64,000 nt of DNA from Poriferisodalis sp965214215 (lineage in GTDB: Bacteria; Actinomycetota; Acidimicrobiia; Acidimicrobiales; Poriferisodalaceae): NCBI RefSeq assembly GCF_965214215.1, contig NZ_CBDCBD010000003.1, forward strand, positions 868,001 through 932,000. Reading direction: 5' to 3'. The notes beneath the pieces are model-generated. The model did not search any database. It had not been told where the DNA came from and worked only from the letters and a program-made list of their open reading frames with translations. Shown here piece by piece: positions 23,884 to 32,729 of the stretch. The stretch's first letter is position 1; every line of letters starts with the position of its first letter. Position numbers and translations under genes: made by a program.

Positions 23884-26226
23884 TCAGCGGAGGTAGCACC
23901 CGGACTTGTACTGCCGCAGAAGCGGGTGGTCATCAGCGAGCAGCTTCTCCCCGTTGACGGTGACAGACATAACCCCGCCGTGGGGCTGGCCCTCACCGCT
24001 CATGACCGTGCATGCCACTTGGAATGACTGGTTCCCAAGCAGCTCCCAGAGATATTCCAAATCCTGGTGGCACACTCCGCTGGGGCCGCTGTTCAAGACG
24101 TCAACCCAGCCAAAAATACCGGCGGCGCCGCTGCTGTTCAGCCGGTCGACTTCCTTGCAATTCAAGCCCGCGTCGAACTTGTACGTGAGGTAGTCGCTCC
24201 TCTTGGTGCCGGCAGGAGGTTTCCCCGGGCAGACCTTCACAGTGTGCGAATAATCTTCTTCGATGTGATCGGGAGCATTCCAGTGTTTTTTCAGCGTGAG
24301 CCACCCCGGTTCGGCGCTGCGGCACTTGAAATACAGCGGGTTTTTGTTGTGTTGCAGGGTGATCTCGGTGCCGCTAGCCGTGTTGGGGTCAATGTCAGAC
24401 CACAGTTCGCCAAGCGGCTGGACCGAGGCGGAGCCAGAGGGTGTGACCACGACCCGGAGCTTGGCATCCGCCTCACGGCCCGTCACCACCGCATAGGCGC
24501 CGGCCGTGGTGGATGTGTAGGTGATGTTGCCAATCTTCGGATAGGTGCGATCATCCTCCTGGTGGTGGAACGCCACCTTCGAGCCGGCGCCCCGCTTGGT
24601 TTGCGTACCGAAGGGTCTTACGAAGGGTATGGTGTGAATCTCGTAAGACCCCAAATGGTGATTGCCCTCCACCACGTTGTCATCGACGGTGTTGAATGTC
24701 ACTGGAACGGGGCGCGAGTAGTGCCCGTTTCCTTGGTGCGTCCACGCTGCGATCGACTTTGGAAGGTCCGTGTCGGTGGTTCCTGCGCCTATTGCGACTG
24801 CGTTCTGGCGCAGCCCAATGATCGCAGGGGCATGCAGCCGGATGGGCACCCCAGCCACCGCCGCATTCGCCGGTGTCAATTGCACGTGCGCCGTGACGTC
24901 GTACGTTTTGGTCTTCCCCTCGGCAACTTCGTGGGTGAAACTCGCGGCGTAATCCTGATCCGGCGTCTGCGTCACCCAAGCCGTGTAGCTCGTAGGTATC
25001 GGGCAGACCTGCACGGTGTGCGAATAATCTGCCTCGATGTGATGGGGGCCATTCCAGTGTTTGTCCAGGGTGAGCCACCCCTTTTCGGTGCTGGTGCACG
25101 AGAAATACAGCGCGTTTCCGTTGTGTTGCTCGGTGATCTCTGTGCCGGGAGGCGTGTCTTTGAGAATGTCAGACCACAGTACGCCACGCGGGGTGACCGA
25201 GGCGGAGCCAGAGGGTGTGACCACGACCCGGAGATTGGCATCCGCTTGACGGTCCGCCACCACCACATAGGTGCCTGCCGTGTTGCTGGTGTTGGTGATG
25301 TTGCCAATCTTCGGATAGGTGCGGTCTTTCTCCTCGTGGTAGAACTCCACCTCCGAGCCGTGGGTGCCCCGCTTGGTTTGCTTACCGTAGGGTATGGTGA
25401 GAATCTCGATTGACCCCAAATTGTGATTACTCGTCACCACGTTGTCATCGACGGTGTTGAATGTCACTGGAACAGTGCGCGTATAGTGGCCGCTACCGCG
25501 GTGCGTCCACGCTGTGGATGACGCTGGGATATGCGTGTCGGTAGTCCCCGCACCTATTGAGGTTGCGTTCTCGCGCAGCTGAATTATCGCAGGGGCGTGC
25601 AGCCGGACGACCACCCCATTGACCGACGCATCCGCCGGCGTCAACTGCACGTGCACCGTCACGTCGAATGTGGTCAGTTGCCCCTCGGGTACGTTGTAGC
25701 GGAAACTCTTGGCGTAATCCTGGTCATGCGTCTGCGTGACCCACGCCGTGTATGACGTGAGGGAACTCGCCTGCTGTGGCTCTGCCTGCTGTGTCTCCGG
25801 CTGTTCTGTCTCCGGCTGGGACGTGTCCTGAACGCCTGGCGTCCAACCGCAGTCGAGGAGTCGGGCGACCTCGTCGCGGAACTGCTTCCAGCCGCTCCAG
25901 CGGCCGACGCGCTCGTCCATGAGGGCCAGCGTCACCGGCTTGACCGGGTCCGTTCCGTTGTACTCATGGTCGACCCCGAGGAAGAGCAGCACCTGCCGCC
26001 AGCTTCTCCCGTATCCGGGCGGCTTGTCGTTCAGCGCCCGGTACCGCTCGGCCCGTGCCAGGATCGCCTCGTTGGGGGAGCAGTCAGCGGCCGGCGAGTT
26101 GTCGTCGGCCGATAATCCCGCGGCGGGGGGGGGAGTACCGGGTAAGGACGCCGACGCCAACGTGGTGGATGATGCCGCTCCAAAGGCGACGACAGCCAGT
26201 GCCAAGACGATGATGAATCGGGACAT
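23884..26226 (-). CDS. large secreted protein with two tandem 255-residue repeats
   Basis: A 780-residue exported protein. The signal peptide is FIIVLALAVVAFGAASSTTLASA. Next comes a poly-Pro stretch (residues 32-34, encoded by nine C) and then a helical Cys-bounded module at about 49-126 (GYGRSWRQVLLFLG...RVGRWSGWKQF) related to the modules of the Calx-beta protein. Two long repeats follow, beginning TSYTAWVTQT at residues 157 and 412, with about 75% identity by eye and matching VTPSGSASV segments. A Cys-containing tail ends the protein. Family unknown; likely cell-surface or released. AT-rich sequence just upstream probably holds the promoter. Confidence 0.8.
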   Translation of the reverse strand: MSRFIIVLALAVVAFGAASSTTLASASLPGTPPPAAGLSADDNSPAADCSPNEAILARAERYRALNDKPPGYGRSWRQVLLFLGVDHEYNGTDPVKPVTLALMDERVGRWSGWKQFRDEVARLLDCGWTPGVQDTSQPETEQPETQQAEPQQASSLTSYTAWVTQTHDQDYAKSFRYNVPEGQLTTFDVTVHVQLTPADASVNGVVVRLHAPAIIQLRENATSIGAGTTDTHIPASSTAWTHRGSGHYTRTVPVTFNTVDDNVVTSNHNLGSIEILTIPYGKQTKRGTHGSEVEFYHEEKDRTYPKIGNITNTSNTAGTYVVVADRQADANLRVVVTPSGSASVTPRGVLWSDILKDTPPGTEITEQHNGNALYFSCTSTEKGWLTLDKHWNGPHHIEADYSHTVQVCPIPTSYTAWVTQTPDQDYAASFTHEVAEGKTKTYDVTAHVQLTPANAAVAGVPIRLHAPAIIGLRQNAVAIGAGTTDTDLPKSIAAWTHQGNGHYSRPVPVTFNTVDDNVVEGNHHLGSYEIHTIPFVRPFGTQTKRGAGSKVAFHHQEDDRTYPKIGNITYTSTTAGAYAVVTGREADAKLRVVVTPSGSASVQPLGELWSDIDPNTASGTEITLQHNKNPLYFKCRSAEPGWLTLKKHWNAPDHIEEDYSHTVKVCPGKPPAGTKRSDYLTYKFDAGLNCKEVDRLNSSGAAGIFGWVDVLNSGPSGVCHQDLEYLWELLGNQSFQVACTVMSGEGQPHGGVMSVTVNGEKLLADDHPLLRQYKSGCYLR
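26125..26133 (-). repeat. 9-base homopolymer C (G on plus) inside the secreted-protein gene
   Basis: Nine identical bases encode Pro32-Pro34 directly after the signal peptide. With nine bases the gene is in frame. Gain or loss of a base would truncate the protein early. Confidence 0.8.
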
Positions 26227-26568
26227 CGCTTTCCCCAGTCTCGAAGTGCTTTCTGGTTACGCGCACAACCATATCAAAGATAAAATAGTGTTATCCTATC
26301 AAATCGCGCCCGCGTCTGCCAGCGAAGGGGGTGACAGGGACCCGTGGGGCACCAGCTGGGTCACGTTCACAGACTGCACCAGCGCGCGATCTCTGCTCAG
26401 CGTGCGCTCACTCATCGGCGATGGCCAGCCTGGCGCCTGCTATCCGTAGTTCAGCAGCCTGCTAGTTGCGGGTAGCCGATTCGATTCCCGCCAGCTAGCG
26501 CAATCCGCTCCAGAAGCTCACCTATCCAAAAGAAAGGTCAATTCAAAGGTTCTTGATTTTGTCCAACG
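26227..26568. other. intergenic region, AT-rich promoter candidate
   Basis: The 60 bp next to the secreted-protein start are much richer in A and T than the surroundings (for example GATAAAATAGTGTTATCC at 26279-26296), a likely promoter for the minus-strand gene. I could not place confident -35 and -10 boxes. The rest, up to the tRNA, contains no gene I can support; 26450-26510 looks faintly tRNA-like but does not fold properly. Confidence 0.45.
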
Positions 26569-26645
26569 TGGTGGAGCTGACGGGACTCGAACCCGTGACC
26601 CCCTGCTTGCAAAGCAGGTGCTCTTGCCATCTGAGCTACAGCCCC
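26569..26645 (-). tRNA. tRNA-Ala (anticodon TGC)
   Basis: The minus strand begins GGGGCTGTAGCTCAGATGGC, has the anticodon loop TTTGCAA, the T-arm GGGTTCGAGTCCC and the acceptor CAGCTCC pairing with GGGGCTG. The discriminator is A and CCA is encoded (26569-26571). All four stems pair. Confidence 0.95.
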
Positions 26646-26698
26646 AACGAATCGAAGAGCCGCGAGGGTACCGCTCGACCGGGCAGGCTTGGAAGCTG

Positions 26699-27904
26699 GT
26701 GGCTGCCGCATCGGATCTGAGCGAGCCTGGACAACCGGAGGACGCGTCGGACCCGTGGTCGATTGCGGCAGCGGCGTTCGCTGCCAACTTCGTGACCTTC
26801 GGAATCCTCTTCTCGTTCGGTGTGTTCCTGACGCCGATTGCGGACGACCTCAACACCAGCACCGGACCCGTGGCCGCCCTGTTCTCGACTGCGGTGTGCA
26901 CCTACTACGCCGGCGGCGCCATCGGGGGCCGCATCGGCGACCGCTTCGGGGCTCGGCTGCTGATCGCGGTCGCGGCGCTGGCGATGTCGGCTGGTCTGGC
27001 GCTGACCGCCATCTCAGACGCGCTGTGGCAAACCTATGCCGCCTTCGGGGTCCTCGTCGGACTCGCGACCGGTTTCTGCTACCCGTCGATGATCGGCCTG
27101 ATCGGCCGGAGCTTCAGCGAGCGACGTCGTCCTGCGGCGATGGGCTTCCTGCTCGCCGGCGTCGGAGCCGGGACGCTGGTCATGCCCTTGGCAAGCCACG
27201 CGTTGATCTCCGCGCTGGGCTGGCGCCAGACCTACGCCGTGCTGGCTGCCGTAGCGTTCGTCGCCATCGGCTGGGCAGCCACGCGCGGCGACCGGGTGCG
27301 AACGCCGTCTGGGGGTCTCATCCGAGTCACCACGCTGGTGCGCTCGCGTCGATTCCTGCTGTTCTTTGCAGCAGTCGTAGCAATCGGGCCAGGCTTCTAT
27401 GCCCCGGTCGCGTTCTACAACGATTACGCGGTCGAGCGTGGCGTCGCGCCGGCCTTGGCCGCCGCCCTGATCGGCATCTCAGGCGCCACCAGCGTGGTCG
27501 CCCGACTGGTCTGCGGTGCACTGGGGGATCGCGTCGATCCGATGCGGTTGTGCCGAGCAGCATTCGTCTGCATGACAGCGGCACTCGCTATCTGGTGGGT
27601 GTCTGACGGGAACCCCGCAGTGCTCATCGTGAGCGCTGTTGCCCACGGCATCGGCTGGGCGGTGTGGGTCACCGCCACACCCTCGGTGCTCGCCAGTTGG
27701 TACGGGGTAGAGAACCTGGGGGGCGTGATCGGCATCTACTACACGGGTCTAGGCGTCGGCGCGCTTGCCGGTCCGGCGGTCTGTGGCTTCATCATCGACG
27801 CTTCCGGATTCGGACCCGCCATCGGGCTCGTCACCCTCACCAGCCTCATCGCGCTCGGCCTGCTCGCCCTGCCGATGCGCGAAGCAGAGCCACACTCAGG
27901 CTGA
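26699..27904 (+). CDS. MFS transporter, monocarboxylate-transporter-like
   Basis: A 401-residue membrane protein with about 12 hydrophobic helices. The loop GGRIGDRFGARLL between helices 2 and 3 is the MFS signature, with its second-half counterpart CGALGDRVDPMRL. The overall pattern resembles the oxalate/monocarboxylate (MCT-like) branch. The frame is open upstream into tRNA-Ala, so I place the start at GTG 26699, before the first helix. It is the first gene of a compact plus-strand run with the sterol-methyltransferase-like gene 55 bp downstream, suggesting it carries that enzyme's substrate or product (inference). Confidence 0.85.
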   Translation: MAAASDLSEPGQPEDASDPWSIAAAAFAANFVTFGILFSFGVFLTPIADDLNTSTGPVAALFSTAVCTYYAGGAIGGRIGDRFGARLLIAVAALAMSAGLALTAISDALWQTYAAFGVLVGLATGFCYPSMIGLIGRSFSERRRPAAMGFLLAGVGAGTLVMPLASHALISALGWRQTYAVLAAVAFVAIGWAATRGDRVRTPSGGLIRVTTLVRSRRFLLFFAAVVAIGPGFYAPVAFYNDYAVERGVAPALAAALIGISGATSVVARLVCGALGDRVDPMRLCRAAFVCMTAALAIWWVSDGNPAVLIVSAVAHGIGWAVWVTATPSVLASWYGVENLGGVIGIYYTGLGVGALAGPAVCGFIIDASGFGPAIGLVTLTSLIALGLLALPMREAEPHSG

Positions 27905-27959
27905 TTCCCGAGCTGCGCCCGCCGAAGTGGTGGCACAGGTTGGTCATAGGCTCCGCCGG

Positions 27960-29039
27960 GTGAGCAGCATCTGGCAAGTAGCGCGCGGACTGAGAGCGTC
28001 GTACCGCGACTCAGATCTTCGACACCGGGTGGAGCAACTCAACGGACGGCTCGACAAGACGCTGGCACCCGACGACAGCGCGAATTCCGACCACGCCGAG
28101 ACAGCACGCGAGTACTACGACATCTGCAGCCATCTCATGATCTACGGCTGGGGTGAATCCCTGCACTTCGCACCACTGACTGCCTCAGAAAGCTTGGAAG
28201 ACTCCAAGCTCCGCCATCAGCGATTGATGATCGACAAGCTGGACCTGCGCGAACCGATGTCGGTCATCGACGTCGGGTGCGGCATCGGCGGACCGATGCG
28301 GACGGTGGTTCGAGAATCAGGCGTCAGGGTCACCGGCATCAACAGCAGCGAAGTCCAACTGGCCAGGGCAAGGTCATTGACCGCCGAAGCAGGCCTCAGC
28401 GACATGATCGACTACGTGGAAACCAGCTTCATGGACATGGGTGCCATCGACAACAACACGTACGACCGCGCTTACGCGATCGAATCGACATGTCACGCGC
28501 CCGACAAGGTCGGCGCATTCACCGAGATCGCGCGCGTGCTCAAGCCCGGCGCCCTGCTGTGGGGGCAGGAAATGTGCCTGACGGACACGTTCGATCCTGA
28601 CAACGCTCAGCACCAAGACATCAAACAAGAACTCATGCGCGGGATTGCGCTGCGCAAGATCGCAACGTTTGCAGAAGTCAACGCAGCACTCGAATCGGCA
28701 GGATTCGAGGTCATCGAAGGCGCCGACCGCGGCACTGCAGAAAATGGCTCGACCACTCCGTGGTATCAGCCCATGGAGGCGCGCAGCGGAACCCGCAGCA
28801 GCACCCTGAGAGGAACACCCCTGGGTCGCCGGCTCGCCATTGGGTCCGCACGCGTTGGCGAAACGTTGAGGGTGCTGCCCAGGGGCACCGCCGAGATCGC
28901 CAAGCTGCTGGATCGCACTGCCGAGGCATACGTCGCCGGCGGCAAGACGGGAATCTTCACGCCGCTGTACTGCTTCGTGGCCCGCAAACCGCTTGGAGAC
29001 CCTCCCGGCGAAACGGCGACAATCGGGCACGTCTGCTAG
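27960..29039 (+). CDS. sterol C-24-methyltransferase-like enzyme (SMT/ERG6 type)
   Basis: A 359-residue AdoMet methyltransferase with the marks of sterol 24-C-methyltransferases: IYGWGESLHF (region I, YEYGWGxSFHF in eukaryotes), VIDVGCGIGGPMR (AdoMet site), AYAIESTCHAPDK (region III), and LLWGQEMCLTDTFDP (region IV). The C-terminal segment LRVLPRGTAEIAKLLDRTAE through GGKTGIFTPLYCFVARKP matches the SMT C-terminal domain. Such enzymes add a methyl to the delta-24 double bond of a sterol side chain. The start GTG 27960 has only a weak ribosome site. Substrate here is unproven, and no sterol-synthesis genes are in the window, so a host or dietary sterol is a possible substrate. Confidence 0.85.
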   Translation: MSSIWQVARGLRASYRDSDLRHRVEQLNGRLDKTLAPDDSANSDHAETAREYYDICSHLMIYGWGESLHFAPLTASESLEDSKLRHQRLMIDKLDLREPMSVIDVGCGIGGPMRTVVRESGVRVTGINSSEVQLARARSLTAEAGLSDMIDYVETSFMDMGAIDNNTYDRAYAIESTCHAPDKVGAFTEIARVLKPGALLWGQEMCLTDTFDPDNAQHQDIKQELMRGIALRKIATFAEVNAALESAGFEVIEGADRGTAENGSTTPWYQPMEARSGTRSSTLRGTPLGRRLAIGSARVGETLRVLPRGTAEIAKLLDRTAEAYVAGGKTGIFTPLYCFVARKPLGDPPGETATIGHVC

Positions 29040-29049
29040 GAAACGCCGC

Positions 29050-29952
29050 ATGAACATGCCTGCCATTTCGCTGGCGGCCGTACGCGGCCGGCGCGAGCGC
29101 ACCCTGGAAATCGCCGCTGAGATCGAACAACGAGGATTCAGCGGTATCTACTGCCCCTCCATGGGCGACCCGGTGGCGCTGTGCCAGTCCATTGCCCACG
29201 TCACCAACGAGATCCACTTCGGCACTTCGGTGCAGCCGATCTACTTCCGCAACCCCGTAGACATGGCCTCGACCGCGGCCTTCATCCACGAAGTCTCGGG
29301 CGGACGCTTCTGGCTGGGCATCGGCGTGACGCACGGCCCGGTGCACCAGCGCCTCGGCATCACGCCGGGCAAGCCACTCGCCGACATCCGCGAGTACATC
29401 GCTGCCATGGAGACGGCCTCGCAGCAGCACGGTGAGCTCCCGCCGATTGTGCTGGCCACGCTGCGTCAGCGCATGGCCGAGCTGTCGGCCGAGATCAGCT
29501 GCGGGGCGGTCTGGGCGAATGCGAGCTGCAACGACTTCGCCAACTCGGTGGCGCACCTCGGCGACGCCGCAAACCGTGACGACTTCTTCGTGGGAAACAT
29601 GATCCCGACCGTCATCGACGACGACCGCTCTGCAGGCGCGGCCCGCAACCGCAAGACGCTGTCGGGCTACGTCGCGCTGCCGAACTACCGGAACTACTGG
29701 AAGCAGGCCGGCTGGGTCGACGAGATGGAGGCGGTCGAGGCGGCCATTGCCGCAGGCGACGGCGACGCTGTGAACCGGGCGATGACCGATGACTGGCTGT
29801 CGAATGCGACGCTGTACGGATCCGCCAGCGAGGTCCGCGACGGCGTCGAGGCATGGTTCGACGCCGGCTGCAAGACGCCGATCCTGGTGCCGTCGAGCAC
29901 GAGCGGGGGCCAGCTCAAGGCGCTCGAAGAACTGTTCGACACCTTCGCCTGA
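29050..29952 (+). CDS. LLM-class flavin or F420-dependent oxidoreductase
   Basis: A 300-residue luciferase-like TIM barrel starting 10 bp after the methyltransferase stop. RGFSGIYCPSMGDPVA, EIHFGTSVQPIYFRNP and SGGRFWLGIGVTHG are the family's conserved strands. Translation is probably coupled to the methyltransferase. The reaction is unknown; if the operon acts on sterols, it may oxidise or reduce the same compound (inference). Confidence 0.85.
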   Translation: MNMPAISLAAVRGRRERTLEIAAEIEQRGFSGIYCPSMGDPVALCQSIAHVTNEIHFGTSVQPIYFRNPVDMASTAAFIHEVSGGRFWLGIGVTHGPVHQRLGITPGKPLADIREYIAAMETASQQHGELPPIVLATLRQRMAELSAEISCGAVWANASCNDFANSVAHLGDAANRDDFFVGNMIPTVIDDDRSAGAARNRKTLSGYVALPNYRNYWKQAGWVDEMEAVEAAIAAGDGDAVNRAMTDDWLSNATLYGSASEVRDGVEAWFDAGCKTPILVPSSTSGGQLKALEELFDTFA

Positions 29953-30002
29953 TCCTCATCGATAGCGGAGAAGGGGCGAGCGGCACCGTTACGATCCCAG
30001 CC

Positions 30003-30899
30003 ATGCATATTGAGCTGTTCGGATTCGACACCACGCCTGAGCGCTTCGAGGCCAGCATCCGCGAGGCATCCGAGCAAGGCTTCGGCCGCTACTGGACGCC
30101 GCAGATCTTCGGCCACGACGCGCTGACCACCATCGCTGTTGCCGCCCGTGACGTGCCCGGCATCCGTGTCGGCACGTCGGTGGTGCCGACTTACCCGCGG
30201 CATCCAATGATGCTCGCCCAGCAGGCCCTGACGACCCAGGCGATCATCGGCGGTCGCCTCGATCTCGGCATCGGCCCGTCGCACAAGCCGGTCGTGGAAG
30301 GCATGTGGGGCTACTCCTTCGACCGGCCGATCGCCCACATGCGCGACTACCTGACCATCTTGACCAAGCTGCTCACCGATCGGCGCGTGTCTCACGGCGG
30401 CGACGCCGTCGTCGGCCGAGGTGAGATCACCCCCCCGCCGGCCGACGCGCCGCCGGTGTTCGTGGCAGCGCTGGGCAGCCAGTTGCTGCGACTGACGGGC
30501 CGCATGGCCGACGGCACCATCACCTGGATGACCGGACCGGCGACCTTGCGAGACCACACCGCGCCGACCATCAACGAGGCAGCAGCCGAGGCCCGCAGAC
30601 CGGCGCCGCAGGTCGTCGCCGGTTTCCCGGTGTGCGTGACCGATGACGTCGACACTGCCCGGGCCCGAGCGGCCAAAGACTTGGTGGTGTACGGGACGCT
30701 GCCCAGCTACCGGGCGATGATCGACCGGGAGGGCCTGAGCGGGCCCGAAGACATCGCCATCATCGGCAGTGCTGCTGAGGTCGGCGACCGCATCAACGCA
30801 CTGGCCGACTGCGGGGTGACGTCGTTCGCCGGCTCCGCATTCGGCACCCTCGACGAGCAGGCCGCCACCCGCGAGACGCTCATCGGATTGCTCAGCTGA
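30003..30899 (+). CDS. LLM-class F420-dependent oxidoreductase
   Basis: A 298-residue luciferase-like protein, a distant paralogue of the previous gene and 50 bp downstream of it. IRVGTSVVPTYPRHP and GGRLDLGIGPSHKP are typical of the F420-dependent group (TIGR03564-like). ATG 30003 is the only reasonable start. Within it is a run of seven C (30430-30436), in frame. It ends the plus-strand run, converging on lgt. Confidence 0.87.
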   Translation: MHIELFGFDTTPERFEASIREASEQGFGRYWTPQIFGHDALTTIAVAARDVPGIRVGTSVVPTYPRHPMMLAQQALTTQAIIGGRLDLGIGPSHKPVVEGMWGYSFDRPIAHMRDYLTILTKLLTDRRVSHGGDAVVGRGEITPPPADAPPVFVAALGSQLLRLTGRMADGTITWMTGPATLRDHTAPTINEAAAEARRPAPQVVAGFPVCVTDDVDTARARAAKDLVVYGTLPSYRAMIDREGLSGPEDIAIIGSAAEVGDRINALADCGVTSFAGSAFGTLDEQAATRETLIGLLS

Positions 30900-30928
30900 T
30901 CACCGGCGGCCGCGCTGGTCGCCGACCG

Positions 30929-31876
30929 TCAGCCGTTCGTCTCGGCGCCCTGCGTTTCCGGGTCGTCGATCTCGGGATCAACATTGCCGCCGTCAGAGTC
31001 AGCGTCGCCGGACTCGGTCTCCTCGGTAGGACCGCGGCGCAGGCCCACCAGCACCGCTGCCAACGCTGCAAGGCCGACCACGATGCTGGTCCACACGTTG
31101 AGCCGCACACCCCACAGCTCGTTGGCCGTATCGATGCGCAGCAGTTCGATCCACAACCGTCCAGCGGTGTAGCCGAACACGTACATCGCGAACAGGTAGC
31201 CGGTGCGCAGGCGCGGCAGCACCTTGGGCACCACCCACACGAGCGTCGCCGCCAGGCACAGATTCCACAGGGCCTCATAGGCGAACGTCGGATGAAACGT
31301 CTCTTCGAGGCCGTAGCCGGCCACACGGTGTGCCTGGTCGATCTCGAGCCCCCACGGCAGATCCGTCGGGCGGCCGTAGAGCTCCTGGTTGAACCAGTTC
31401 CCCAGCCGGCCGATCGCCTGAGCCACTGCGAGCGCGGGCGCCAGCGCGTCGAGCATCGCCCCGGTGCTGTGTCCGCCCCGACGCAGCATCCACACCGCGA
31501 CCAGAACGCCCACCGAGATGCCGCCCCAGATGCCCAGGCCGCCTTGCCAGATTTTCACCGCATCGCCGAGGTTGTCCTGGTAGCGGTCGAAGTCGGTGAT
31601 GACGTGATAAAGCCGGGCACCGATCAGCCCTGACGGCACCGCCCAGATCGCAATGGTGCCGACCAGGTCATGGGAGCGAGCCCGGTACGCATCGTCTCGG
31701 TCTGCAATCGCCCGGCGCCAGCGACGGCTGGTGATCCACAACGCAACCAGCACGGACACGCCAATGGCAACGCCATAGGCTCGAATGTCGAGTGGGCCGA
31801 GCGAGACAGAGTTGCGCGACGGACTCGGGATCGATGCGAACGCCCCGGCAACCGACGAGAGAGAAACTGCAGCCAT
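30929..31876 (-). CDS. lgt: prolipoprotein diacylglyceryl transferase
   Basis: A 315-residue integral membrane enzyme that adds diacylglycerol from phosphatidylglycerol to the lipobox Cys of prolipoproteins. The signature GRLGNWFNQELYGRPTDLPW is near residue 155, with KIWQGGLGIWGG before it and about seven membrane helices. The N-terminal SIPSPSRNSVSLGPLDIRAYG is typical. An acidic, low-complexity tail of about 45 residues ends the protein. The only available start, ATG 31876, shares a CATG with the divergent start at 31875. The lipoprotein at 6073 is a substrate candidate. Confidence 0.95.
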   Translation of the reverse strand: MAAVSLSSVAGAFASIPSPSRNSVSLGPLDIRAYGVAIGVSVLVALWITSRRWRRAIADRDDAYRARSHDLVGTIAIWAVPSGLIGARLYHVITDFDRYQDNLGDAVKIWQGGLGIWGGISVGVLVAVWMLRRGGHSTGAMLDALAPALAVAQAIGRLGNWFNQELYGRPTDLPWGLEIDQAHRVAGYGLEETFHPTFAYEALWNLCLAATLVWVVPKVLPRLRTGYLFAMYVFGYTAGRLWIELLRIDTANELWGVRLNVWTSIVVGLAALAAVLVGLRRGPTEETESGDADSDGGNVDPEIDDPETQGAETNG

Positions 31877-32612
31877 GACGCAGCAACCCTACGCACAGTG
31901 GCTGGCAACAGAAGGCGCTCGACTCGACGAGGTCGCGACCAGGGCCGAGGCCAACCCCGACGACTGGCAGCGGGCCATTCCTCGTTGCGAAGGATGGGAT
32001 CTGGAGGGTCTGATCGGTCACTGCGCGGGGGTGTGGACTTTCGTCGGTTCGAGCATCGCGGCTGGCGGGCCCGTCGAGCGCGACTCGATCATCCAGCCCG
32101 ACTGCTCGCTGTCGCAGTGGCATGCCGATGCCCTCGCTCGCATCACCGACGTGCTCGCCGACCGCGACCCCAACGAGCCGTCATGGAGCTTCCACCCCCA
32201 CGACCAAACCATCGGCTTCTGGCAGCGTCGCATGGCCAACGAAGCCGTGATGCACCGCTGGGACGCCCAAGCTGCCTATGACCCCACGCCCGCACCGATC
32301 GAACCCGCTGCCGCCATCGATGGCATCGATGAGCTCTTCGACTTCTTCTTGCCGGTGCGCCAGCCAGACGTCTTCGCCGGCAACGGACAGACCATTCACC
32401 TGCATGCCACCGATGCCGACGGGGAATGGGTGATCACCCGCACCCAAAGCGGCATCGAGGTTGAGCATGCGCACCGCAAGTGCGACGTGGCCGCCCGGGG
32501 GACGGCACAGAGCTTGCTGCTGTTCGTGTGGGGCCGCGGCGGCACCGACCAGCTCGAGACGTTCGGAGACGACAGCCTGCTCGCCGATTGGCAGCGCGAA
32601 GTACGGATCTGA
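31875..32612 (+). CDS. maleylpyruvate-isomerase/mycothiol-dependent (DinB-like) family protein
   Basis: A 245-residue protein of the family that contains mycothiol-dependent maleylpyruvate isomerase and many unassigned actinobacterial proteins. IPRCEGWDLEGLIGHCAGVWTF holds the first metal-binding His, and RRMANEAVMHRWDAQAAYD holds the later HxxxH-like position (EAVMHRWD). The fold is a four-helix DinB bundle plus a C-terminal sterol-carrier-like beta region. Mycothiol dependence is family knowledge, not visible here. Its ATG overlaps the lgt start. Confidence 0.85.
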   Translation: MTQQPYAQWLATEGARLDEVATRAEANPDDWQRAIPRCEGWDLEGLIGHCAGVWTFVGSSIAAGGPVERDSIIQPDCSLSQWHADALARITDVLADRDPNEPSWSFHPHDQTIGFWQRRMANEAVMHRWDAQAAYDPTPAPIEPAAAIDGIDELFDFFLPVRQPDVFAGNGQTIHLHATDADGEWVITRTQSGIEVEHAHRKCDVAARGTAQSLLLFVWGRGGTDQLETFGDDSLLADWQREVRI

Positions 32613-32729
32613 CCGAGCGACCGCTGCGGAGGCGGCAGGACCCTCTGCTCCAGCGATCCAGCCGGTCGCAACGTCGCAGAGTCTCCAGCCGCCTTTGCAG
32701 CTATGAATCCTGCATCTTCTGCCGAGGCG

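Noticed and set aside
26446..26510. tRNA-like remnant or att site near tRNA-Ala
   Set aside because: TAGTTCAGC and TTCGATTCCCGCC resemble D- and T-arm pieces, but acceptor and anticodon stems do not pair and no repeat of the tRNA-Ala 3' end was found.
30430..30436. seven-C run in the second LLM gene as a phase-variable tract
   Set aside because: Runs of seven C are expected by chance in DNA this rich in GC, the run is in frame mid-gene, and the enzyme is cytoplasmic.
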